Below are positions 1 to 5,709 of a stretch of DNA of 9,032 nucleotides, piece after piece. Origin of the DNA: Methanobacteriota archaeon (GTDB taxonomy: Archaea > Thermoplasmatota > Thermoplasmata > RBG-16-68-12). Under the pieces are notes generated by a model that was given only the letters and a program-made list of their open reading frames with translations, was not told the origin of the DNA and searched no databases. The first letter of the stretch is position 1, and every line of letters starts with the position of its first letter. The DNA lies in the NCBI GenBank assembly GCA_005878635.1, contig VBLS01000144.1, positions 1-9,032 on the forward strand. Direction: 5' to 3'. Both the position numbers and the translations under genes were made by a program.

Positions 1-611
1 GTGCTCATGCCGACGTCGACCTCGCGAAGCCGCAGGTGGATGATCGTATCCGCGAGGAATTCCTCGACGCCGAAGTGGGCGAAGGCCGTGGCGTCGCGGG
101 GCATCTCGGAGACGAGGAACGTCGTCGCGTTCAGGTCCCGCAGCTCCTCGAAGAACTGGAAGATTTCGTTCCGCGGGCTCTCGAACGGCGCGAGCGCATA
201 GAGAGCGTCCAGGCTGTCGAGGGCGATCAGGTCGCACCCCATCTCCTCCTTGTACCGGGCGAGCTGACGTCGCAGGCCGAGGAGCCATCGCGGTTGCTCG
301 CGGACCTCTTCGATCTCGCGCCGCAAGGCGCGGACGTCGATGATGTGGACGCCCTTCGCGTTCCCGGGGTCCATCCCGAGCGAGGTCATCTGCGCGACGA
401 GGGACGCGCGGCTCTGCTCCATCGACAGGTACAGGCCGGAGGAGGCGCGCTCCTTCGCTTCGTGGAACAGGATGCGGTACACGAACGAGGACTTGAGGGA
501 GCCGGGCGGTCCGGCGACGAGGACGATCTGGCCGCGCGGGATGCCGCCGCTCAGCCGAGCGTCCAGGCCAACGACGTAGGTCGGAATCTTGTCCGTGGCC
601 TGGGACAACAC
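1..611 (-). CDS. KaiC-like RecA-superfamily ATPase, C-terminus cut by window edge
   Basis: RecA-fold ATPase of the archaeal KaiC/GvpD-like group; about 203 codons are visible and the gene continues beyond base 1. It opens with a KaiC-type region (IPTYVVGLDARLSGGIPRGQ). A P-loop AGPPGSLKSS follows (about residues 33-42, Lys40, Ser41), then YLSMEQSR with a probable catalytic Glu at about 65, and a Walker B strand LIALDS with Asp132. The second P-loop glycine is leucine. The frame extends to an ATG at 656, but GTG at 611 is preferred. The intervening glycine-rich codons read GGAGGGGTTCC, close to the archaeal Shine-Dalgarno sequence, seven bases before the GTG. The TATA-like box at 669-681 also predicts a transcript start downstream of 656. 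KaiC-like proteins are usually regulatory or signalling ATPases; the partner is unknown. It is divergent from purA. Confidence 0.82.
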   Translation of the reverse strand, partial: MLSQATDKIPTYVVGLDARLSGGIPRGQIVLVAGPPGSLKSSFVYRILFHEAKERASSGLYLSMEQSRASLVAQMTSLGMDPGNAKGVHIIDVRALRREIEEVREQPRWLLGLRRQLARYKEEMGCDLIALDSLDALYALAPFESPRNEIFQFFEELRDLNATTFLVSEMPRDATAFAHFGVEEFLADTIIHLRLREVDVGMS

Positions 612-626
612 GGGAACCCCTCCCCC
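612..626 (-). promoter_or_regulatory. Shine-Dalgarno site of the KaiC-like gene
   Basis: The minus strand reads GGGGGAGGGGTTCCC directly before the GTG at 611. The GGAGG core is seven bases from the start, and the run resembles the complement of the archaeal 16S 3' tail (AGGAGGTGATCC). If translation began at the ATG at 656, this site would be read as a run of five glycines, which has no place in the ATPase fold. Confidence 0.55.
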
Positions 627-668
627 GCCCCCTGTCGGAACGGAGCGGTCGGCCATCGCGCTTGGCAG

Positions 669-685
669 TATAGATATTTTTGTGG
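669..685 (-). promoter_or_regulatory. Candidate BRE/TATA promoter of the KaiC-like gene
   Basis: On the minus strand the AT-rich stretch AAAAATATCTATA follows CCAC. It is the only strongly AT-rich stretch in the 149-bp divergent region. A TATA box here would start transcription near 645-650, leaving a leader of roughly 35-40 bases before the GTG at 611. The site also reads as TATA-like on the plus strand, so a role in purA expression cannot be excluded. Confidence 0.45.
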
Positions 686-715
686 AGAGGTTCTGTTGTG
701 GCCCGTCCCGACGTT

Positions 716-734
716 CCAAAAGAATCCTTAAGTT
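716..734 (+). promoter_or_regulatory. Candidate BRE/TATA promoter of purA
   Basis: CCAAAAGAA (BRE-like) is followed by TCCTTAAGTT (TATA-like, centre about 730). The box lies 27-36 bases upstream of the purA ATG at 761, so the transcript would begin at or just before the start codon, as in archaeal leaderless mRNAs. There is no Shine-Dalgarno sequence before this ATG, which agrees. Confidence 0.45.
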
Positions 735-760
735 GGCTCGGCCGTTGTTGCCGCGGTCCC

Positions 761-2053
761 ATGCCCGCGACGGTGGCCGTCGGCTGTCAATTCGGGGATG
801 AAGGCAAAGGGAAAATCATCGACTTCCTCGCGGCGGATGCCGACGTCGTCGTGCGCTTTCAAGGCGGGGCGAACGCGGGCCACACGGTCCAGGTGGGGGA
901 CGAGCTGTACGCGTTCCATCTCCTCCCGTCCGGCGTCCTGCGGAACCGCACGATGAACGTCATCGGGAACGGCGTGGTCATCGACCCTGAGCAACTGCTG
1001 AAGGAGATCGACGAGACCCGGGCGCGCGGGCATCCCGTCAAGAACCTGCGGATCAGCGATCGGGCGCACGTCGTCATGCCGTATCACAAGGTCTTGGATG
1101 GCCTGGAGGAAAAGCTGAAGGGAGGCCTCGGCGCGGGGACGACCCTCCGCGGAATCGGTCCGGCGTTCGAAGACAAGGTCGGACGCTTCGGGATCCGCAT
1201 GTGCGACCTGATCGACCCGGAGACGCGTCGCGCGAAACTGAAGACGATCGTCCCGATCAAGCAACGCGTCGTCGACGTCTTCGGCGGGAGCGAGCGGATC
1301 GACGCCGAGGCCTTGTCCACGGAATACGAGGCGTACGGGAAGCGGCTCGCCCCGTTCGTCGGAGACACGTCCGCCTGGTTGGACGACGCGATCAAGCGCC
1401 GAAAGCGCATCCTATTCGAAGGCGCGCAAGGGACGCACCTGTGCATCGACCACGGCCTCTATCCCTTCGGGACGTCGAGCGACTGCGTCGCGGGCGCCGC
1501 GGCGGTCGGGGCCGGCGTGGGCCCGCAGCATCTCACGGACATCCTCGGCGTCGCGAAGGCCTTCACGTCTCGCGTCGGCGCGGGGCCATTCCCGACGGAG
1601 CTCGAAGGACCGATCGCGGAGCATCTGAGGGAACGCGGCGGAGGGGAATACGGCACGACCACCCGACGACCGCGGCGGGTCGGATGGTTCGACCTCGTGA
1701 TGCTGCGGATGGCCGTCCGGGTGAATGGCCTCACCCGGCTCGCGTTGACGAAACTCGACGTGCTCGGAGGCCTGGAGCGAGTGCGGGTTTGCATCGGATA
1801 TCGGCACGACGGCGGCGTCCTCCGGGAATTCCCCGCGAGCATGCGCGTCCTCGCCGACTGCGCTCCGATGTACCGCGAATTCCTCGGGTGGCCCGATCTC
1901 CCGGAGGAGGAGTGGATCCGCATCGCCACGCGAGGTCGGCGGGCCCTGCCGGAGACCACGCGCCGCTACGTCGCCTTCGTCGAGTCGCAGCTCAAGGTCC
2001 CGGTGCGCGTCCTGTCCGTCGGCCGATCGCGGGCCGCCACGATGGGCGCCTGA
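761..2053 (+). CDS. purA: Adenylosuccinate synthetase
   Basis: Joins IMP and aspartate, using GTP, to form adenylosuccinate, the first committed step of AMP synthesis; cytoplasmic. The 430-residue length equals that of bacterial PurA. Motifs in order: QFGDEGKGK (10-18, catalytic Asp13), GGANAGHTV (His41), IGNGVVIDP, GTTLRGIGPAFEDKVGR (126-142), LFEGAQGTHLCIDHG (218-232), KAFTSRVGAGPFPTEL (266-281), RPRRVGWFD (303-311) and the guanine-binding LTKLDVL (329-335). The ATG at 761 is chosen because the family begins a few residues before the GDEGKGK motif; the frame runs upstream to 680 but that part has no family sequence. Two substitutions stand out: the usual TTGRPRR reads TTRRPRR (Arg302 for Gly), and the C-terminal GPDR reads GRSR (421-424). 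The catalytic residues are intact, so I expect an active enzyme. It is divergent from the KaiC-like gene and convergent with ncsA, eight bases apart. Confidence 0.97.
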   Translation: MPATVAVGCQFGDEGKGKIIDFLAADADVVVRFQGGANAGHTVQVGDELYAFHLLPSGVLRNRTMNVIGNGVVIDPEQLLKEIDETRARGHPVKNLRISDRAHVVMPYHKVLDGLEEKLKGGLGAGTTLRGIGPAFEDKVGRFGIRMCDLIDPETRRAKLKTIVPIKQRVVDVFGGSERIDAEALSTEYEAYGKRLAPFVGDTSAWLDDAIKRRKRILFEGAQGTHLCIDHGLYPFGTSSDCVAGAAAVGAGVGPQHLTDILGVAKAFTSRVGAGPFPTELEGPIAEHLRERGGGEYGTTTRRPRRVGWFDLVMLRMAVRVNGLTRLALTKLDVLGGLERVRVCIGYRHDGGVLREFPASMRVLADCAPMYREFLGWPDLPEEEWIRIATRGRRALPETTRRYVAFVESQLKVPVRVLSVGRSRAATMGA

Positions 2054-2061
2054 CTCAGGTC

Positions 2062-3000
2062 TCACGCCGGTTCGGCCGCGTCGGGGGCGAGCTTCTCGAT
2101 GCGGTCCCGAAGCTCACAGGCCTTGCAGACGGCGTGGACCGTCGGTTCGCCGCACCGCGCGCAGGCGTTCAGGGTCGCCGGCGGATAGGCCTCCTGGAGG
2201 AGCGGTCGCATCTGATCGTAGCCGCGGACAATCGCGTGGCGCGTTCCCGGGCTTTCCTCCTCGAGGCGGTTCAGCATCTCCCGGAACCGACCGCGCTGCG
2301 CGCGGTCCGCGTAGGGGCACGTGGCATCGTGGAATTCGATGCCCTTCAGGAGCGCGTACAGGTAGACCTCCTTCTCCGGAATCCTCCGGAGCGGCTGGAT
2401 GCGGGGGACGAGTCCCGGTTGCCGGCTCTCGTGCGGCCCGAGCCGCGCGAGCCTCTCGATGTCCCCTCGAGCGACGTTCATGAGGATCGACTGGGCCGTG
2501 TCGTCGAGGTTCAGGCCGGTCGCCACGTAGTCCGCCCCGACCTCGCGGGCCGCGCGGTTCAGCGCCTGGCGCCGGAAGGGGCCGCAGTAGCTGCATGGGA
2601 TCGATCCGGGATCGCGGGCCACGACCTCGTCCATCGTATGCCCCGCCGTGTCTTCGTAGGCGAGGATCCGATGCTCGATGCCCAACCGCCCGCAGAGCCT
2701 CTTCGCGAACTGGATGCCCGCGGGCCGATAGGAGGCGATGCCCTCGTCGATCGTGATCCCGACGAGCTCGATATCTCGCCGCGTCCCGAGGAAGTCCGCG
2801 AGCAGCGAGGCGGTCGTGCTCGAGTCCTTGCCTCCGCTCATGCCGACGGCAATGCGCTCGCCCCCTCGCAGGTCGACCTGCGCGCGCAACTCGCGTTTCG
2901 CGCGTCGCTCGACGAAGTCGACGAAGTGACCGCGACAGAGATGTTCGCCGCTGTACCGAACCCACTCGACCGCCGCGGAATCGCATCGGTCGCATTGCAC
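2062..3000 (-). CDS. ncsA: NcsA/TtuA-type tRNA uridine 2-thiolation enzyme
   Basis: PP-loop ATPase of the NcsA/TtuA/Ctu1 family, which adenylates a tRNA uridine before sulfur transfer; in archaea the target is U34 (NcsA) or U54 (TtuA), and sequence alone does not settle which. An N-terminal zinc finger (Cys3, Cys6, Cys22, His25) precedes the PP-loop SGGKDS (55-60). Cys136 and Cys139 in PCSYC with Cys228 in ATCPY match the three cysteines that hold the iron-sulfur cluster in characterised members. GLNLDD (162-167) is the family's GHNLDD with His changed to Leu. A C-terminal zinc finger uses Cys280, 283, 292 and 295. The frame allows a TTG at 3012, but GTG at 3000 gives the family-typical MxCxxC beginning and sits 23-30 bases from a TATA-like box, suggesting a leaderless mRNA. 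It follows the zinc-ribbon membrane gene and is tail to tail with purA. Confidence 0.93.
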   Translation of the reverse strand: MQCDRCDSAAVEWVRYSGEHLCRGHFVDFVERRAKRELRAQVDLRGGERIAVGMSGGKDSSTTASLLADFLGTRRDIELVGITIDEGIASYRPAGIQFAKRLCGRLGIEHRILAYEDTAGHTMDEVVARDPGSIPCSYCGPFRRQALNRAAREVGADYVATGLNLDDTAQSILMNVARGDIERLARLGPHESRQPGLVPRIQPLRRIPEKEVYLYALLKGIEFHDATCPYADRAQRGRFREMLNRLEEESPGTRHAIVRGYDQMRPLLQEAYPPATLNACARCGEPTVHAVCKACELRDRIEKLAPDAAEPA

Positions 3001-3020
3001 GGGCCGCCGCAAGGCCGAGC

Positions 3021-3034
3021 GGCTTAATAGTTCA
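3021..3034 (-). promoter_or_regulatory. Candidate TATA promoter of ncsA
   Basis: The minus strand reads ATGAACTATTAAGC, starting at the stop codon of the upstream membrane gene. The box CTATTAAG (3030 to 3023) lies 23-30 bases before the GTG at 3000, the spacing of a leaderless archaeal start. It would allow ncsA to be transcribed independently of the gene upstream. Confidence 0.45.
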
Positions 3035-4201
3035 TGGGCTCGGCGGCGGGGTGCCCGGCGGCTGCGCCGTTTGGGCCGCTCCGGCGGGCGGGGCGATCGG
3101 AGGTGCGGGATAGTACGTCGGCGCGGCGGCGCTCGGTTGGCGCACGAGGAGGTCGTACGCGACCGCGGCGAGGATCAGGAACCAGGCGCCCACGAGAGCG
3201 CTCGCGACGGATGAGGCGATCATCGATGCGATGGTGTTTCTAAAGATCCCCACGGGCAAGATCAGAGCCAGGGTGATGAGCAAGACCAGGATCCCCGCGA
3301 CGAAGAACGCTCCGAACAAGGTCCACCAGCGGCGTTTCGTGAGCCTCCAGCTCCGGCTCAGGCCGCCGATCGCGTTCGTGTCTTCGATCATGATCGCGGG
3401 GGCGTATAGGCTCATCGCGATCGTGACGTACAGGGCGACGATGCCACCGATGACGAAGCCGATCAGCGACCCGCAGATCGCCACGATGGCCGCGGAACTG
3501 GAGGGGCCCCCCAACGAGATCGAGGGGATCAGAACGAGCAACGGAAGTAAGACGAGGCCGAAGGTGAGGAGCCCGAGCAACAGGGCCGCCCCGAAGATGC
3601 TGGGGAACTTTTCCAATCCGCGGCGCAGGGCCTGGTCCAGCGACATCTTCTCGCCGCGATGCCGCCGCACCGCATACTCGGTCATCCCTCCGACCACGAT
3701 GCTGTTGATGATGATCCCCTCGATGACGGCCAGGAGGGCGAACAGGATCAAGTTCCAAAGACTCACCGATGGCAGCACCGCGGAAGGGACGCCGGGCAGG
3801 ACACCGGCCCCGATCTCGAACGTCCCGAGAAGGGCGTAGGCCAGGAGCGCGGCGATCAGGTTGTTCACGAGCGCCAGGACGAGGAAGACGACGAAGAAGG
3901 TCAGGAAGTTCTCCGACCATACCTTGAACATCGAGGATAGGATCGTCGAGAAGCGCACCCGCCACGGCGACGGTCCCGGAACATAGGGATAGGGGACCGC
4001 CACGGGCGGCATCGACGGCGGGACGGTGGGATACGCGGGGGCGACGGGATAGGACGGGGGAACCGGGTAGGATGGGGCCGCGGGGTAGACCCGGGTCTCG
4101 GTCGACGGCGCCGCGGCCAACCGGGTGCCACAGTTGGTACAGAACAGGTTCGCGGGCCCATTCGCCGCGCCGCAGTTCGGGCAGACGTTCGATGCGGACA
4201 A
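3032..4201 (-). CDS. Zinc-ribbon multi-pass membrane protein
   Basis: A 389-residue protein of unknown function. It begins with a short zinc ribbon (CPNC at 7-10, CTNC at 21-24), then a Pro/Tyr-rich linker (about 38-79). About six hydrophobic segments follow, near 100-124, 149-172, 203-227, 240-265, 295-320 and 330-353, and a Pro/Ala-rich tail. The stretch APAIMIEDTNAIGGLSRSWR (about 267-286) plus LTKRRWW resembles the membrane domain of the glycerophosphodiester phosphodiesterase/DUF975-like group, which is common in archaea as zinc-ribbon fusions. No catalytic domain is present. The frame opens at a TTG at 4264, but TTG at 4201 is preferred. It has a GGAGG four bases upstream, gives the common MSAxxxCPNCG beginning, and the nearby TATA-like box would start the mRNA downstream of 4264. 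It is 31 bp upstream of ncsA, with a possible separate promoter between them. Confidence 0.85.
   Translation of the reverse strand: MSASNVCPNCGAANGPANLFCTNCGTRLAAAPSTETRVYPAAPSYPVPPSYPVAPAYPTVPPSMPPVAVPYPYVPGPSPWRVRFSTILSSMFKVWSENFLTFFVVFLVLALVNNLIAALLAYALLGTFEIGAGVLPGVPSAVLPSVSLWNLILFALLAVIEGIIINSIVVGGMTEYAVRRHRGEKMSLDQALRRGLEKFPSIFGAALLLGLLTFGLVLLPLLVLIPSISLGGPSSSAAIVAICGSLIGFVIGGIVALYVTIAMSLYAPAIMIEDTNAIGGLSRSWRLTKRRWWTLFGAFFVAGILVLLITLALILPVGIFRNTIASMIASSVASALVGAWFLILAAVAYDLLVRQPSAAAPTYYPAPPIAPPAGAAQTAQPPGTPPPSP
4013..4087 (-). repeat. Tyr-Pro hexad repeat encoding the linker of the membrane protein
   Basis: Four tandem units of pattern YPxxPx are encoded: YPAAPS, YPVPPS, YPVAPA and YPTVPPS, the last one residue longer. 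The DNA copies differ at many third positions, so this is an old repeat kept at protein level rather than a recent duplication. It forms the extended link between the zinc ribbon and the first membrane helix. Confidence 0.75.
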
Positions 4202-4205
4202 GCGT

Positions 4206-4210
4206 CCTCC
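4206..4210 (-). promoter_or_regulatory. Shine-Dalgarno site of the zinc-ribbon membrane gene
   Basis: GGAGG on the minus strand, four bases before the TTG at 4201. It decides the start: the longer frame to 4264 would read through this site, and its extra N-terminal residues have no family character. Confidence 0.55.
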
Positions 4211-4267
4211 GCGCGCGGGGCATCGGGACGGCGGGTAGTTGAGCCTTCCGGCGGACTCCCGCAACCT

Positions 4268-4280
4268 CTAGTTATTTCGC
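4268..4280 (-). promoter_or_regulatory. Candidate promoter in the divergent region between the membrane genes
   Basis: On the minus strand GCGAAA (BRE-like) is followed by TAACTAG (TATA-like). Transcription would begin near 4244, giving a leader of about 43 bases before the TTG at 4201. The same AT-rich island (TAGTTATTTC on the plus strand) may also serve the plus-strand gene; a second weak TATA-like stretch, CTTTATCC, lies at 4300-4307. Neither plus-strand candidate has a clear BRE. Confidence 0.35.
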
Positions 4281-4346
4281 ATGAGAACGGAGCCGCTTCC
4301 TTTATCCCCGCTCCTCGGAATGGCGACCCTTCTCCGGGGAATCTCT

Positions 4347-4640
4347 GTGGACATCAACCAACTCGGCGTCGTCCTCATGGGGACCGTCCTCGGCTGGTTC
4401 CTCATGTTCGCGGTACGCCGCTACAAGGTCCAGTGGGGCGCCTTCGCGTCGTTCATGGCCATCGTCTTCGGCGTCAGCCTGATGTCCTTCCTCTACGCGC
4501 GGGACCTCCTCGCGTATTACGGGATCGGCATCTTCCTCGGATTCGTCGCGAACCTGATCGTCCGCGTCGCGGGCACCGCCGCTGGCGGGAAGCTCGGCGA
4601 GGGCCTCCTCGAGATCAGCGCCTTGGAGCGCAAGGGGTGA
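4347..4640 (+). CDS. Small three-helix membrane protein, unknown function
   Basis: I do not recognise a family. From the GTG at 4347 the product is 97 residues. It has three hydrophobic segments: LGVVLMGTVLGWFLMFAV, a second running from WGAFASFMAIVFGV to the following SLMSFLYA, and one from YYGIGIFLGFVANLIV. A basic loop (RRYKVQW) lies between the first two, and a short hydrophilic tail contains a Gly-rich turn (AAGGKLGEG). The start is uncertain: the frame is open from ATG 4281, with a further ATG at 4320. I prefer GTG 4347 because GGGGA lies about six bases upstream and the other two starts have no ribosome-binding signal. The stop at 4638-4640 lies within the Shine-Dalgarno of the protease gene, so the two are almost certainly cotranscribed and probably translationally coupled. 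Confidence 0.72.
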   Translation: MDINQLGVVLMGTVLGWFLMFAVRRYKVQWGAFASFMAIVFGVSLMSFLYARDLLAYYGIGIFLGFVANLIVRVAGTAAGGKLGEGLLEISALERKG

Positions 4641-4643
4641 TCC
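4632..4643 (+). promoter_or_regulatory. Extended Shine-Dalgarno of the protease gene, overlapping the upstream stop
   Basis: AAGGGGTGATCC matches the 12-base complement of the archaeal 16S 3' end (AGGAGGTGATCC) at 10 positions and ends directly at the ATG at 4644. Its TGA is the stop codon of the upstream membrane gene, so a ribosome finishing that gene sits on the start site of the next. Confidence 0.7.
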
Positions 4644-5645
4644 ATGCCCCTCGATGGCGTGGTCGCGGCGAAGATCGCCTCGCAAGGCCCGTTGTTCGGC
4701 CGAGCGAACGTGGTCGGTGTCGCGATCGGGACGAAGCGGATCCATGAGCACGACACCCGGGAACGGTGCATCTCCGTCTTCGTGGAACGCAAGTGGCCGA
4801 TCGAGCATCTGCGTCGCCGCGACGTCGTGCCGAAGGAGATGGGCGGCGTCCTCACCGACGTCGTGGAGACGGGCCGCTTCAGCGCCATGCCGCTGACGCA
4901 AACGGTCGACGAAGGGCGGACCCATAAGATGCGGCCGGCCGAGGGTGGCGTCAGCATCGGTCACTATCGGATCACCGCGGGGACGCTCGGGGTCCTCGCG
5001 CGTCGCGGCGGACGGCCGGTGATCCTGTCGAACAACCACGTCCTCGCGAACGGGAACGCGGGGGCGATCGGCGATCCGATCCTCCAGCCCGGGCCCGTCG
5101 ACGGCGGGAGGCTGCAAGATGCAGTCGCGCGCCTGACCGACTTCGTCCCGATCCATTTCAACGAGAGGTCCGTCGGCCCCGTCGCCCGGTTCTTGGAGCA
5201 CGCGGTCGGGCCGATCCTCGGAGTCCTCGGGCTGAGCCTGAAGCGACTGCCGAAGGGGCGCATGAACCTCGTCGACGCCGCGGTCGCGGAGCCGATTGAC
5301 ACGAACCTCATCTCGTCCGACATCCTCGACATTGGCCGCGTGACGGAATCGGCCGAGGCGACGATCGGCGCTGTCGTGCGCAAGAGCGGGCGGACGACCG
5401 GCTTGACGGACGGCCATGTGACCGCGATCGACGCGGTCGTCGAGGTCGACTATGGCGGCGGCAAGACGGCGATGTTCCGGGGACAGATCGTGAGCGATAT
5501 GCTCTCGAAGGGCGGCGACAGCGGTTCCCTGGTCGTGGACGACCGGCGCCGGGCGGTCGGCCTCCTCTTCGCGGGCGGCCCGACCACGACGCTGATCAAT
5601 CCGATCGGCGCGGTCATGCAGGCTCTCGAGATTGTAATCGGGTGA
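4644..5645 (+). CDS. Nal1-like trypsin-fold serine protease, probably cytoplasmic
   Basis: A 333-residue chymotrypsin-fold protein. The N-terminal part (about 20-80, with NVVGVAIGTKRI, ISVFVERKWP and VPKEMGGVLTDVVETG) matches the N-terminal module of Nal1-like proteases as I recall it. Next comes the catalytic domain, with His132 in LSNNHVLAN, Asp211 in MNLVDAAVAE and Ser293 in KGGDSGSLVV. The order and spacing are right for an intact triad. A preceding segment (VSIGHYRITAGTLG) and a downstream RKSGRTTGLTDGHV are also typical of the group. There is no signal peptide or membrane segment, so it should act inside the cell unless held at the membrane by a partner. The ATG follows a near-perfect Shine-Dalgarno. 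It is the second gene of a pair with a small membrane protein and ends 64 bp from the convergent APH-fold gene. The substrate is unknown. Confidence 0.87.
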   Translation: MPLDGVVAAKIASQGPLFGRANVVGVAIGTKRIHEHDTRERCISVFVERKWPIEHLRRRDVVPKEMGGVLTDVVETGRFSAMPLTQTVDEGRTHKMRPAEGGVSIGHYRITAGTLGVLARRGGRPVILSNNHVLANGNAGAIGDPILQPGPVDGGRLQDAVARLTDFVPIHFNERSVGPVARFLEHAVGPILGVLGLSLKRLPKGRMNLVDAAVAEPIDTNLISSDILDIGRVTESAEATIGAVVRKSGRTTGLTDGHVTAIDAVVEVDYGGGKTAMFRGQIVSDMLSKGGDSGSLVVDDRRRAVGLLFAGGPTTTLINPIGAVMQALEIVIG

Positions 5646-5709
5646 CTTGGCCGCGGCTGTGGCCTCCCATACGCCCGCGGACGCCGGGAACCCTCATCGG
5701 TGCGACCGA

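Noticed and set aside
36..731. A 231-codon plus-strand frame at the left end
   Set aside because: It is antisense to the KaiC-like ATPase, whose motifs are clear on the minus strand.
1201..3027. A 608-codon open frame on the plus strand
   Set aside because: It overlaps purA and runs antisense through ncsA, is Arg/Ala/Pro-rich with no domain, and arises from high GC with few stop codons.
4302..5417. A 371-codon minus-strand frame
   Set aside because: It is antisense to the membrane protein/protease pair, both of which have better coding evidence.
5646..5709. GC-rich palindrome GCCGCGGC after the protease considered as a terminator
   Set aside because: There is no following T-run, and short GC palindromes are common at this base composition.
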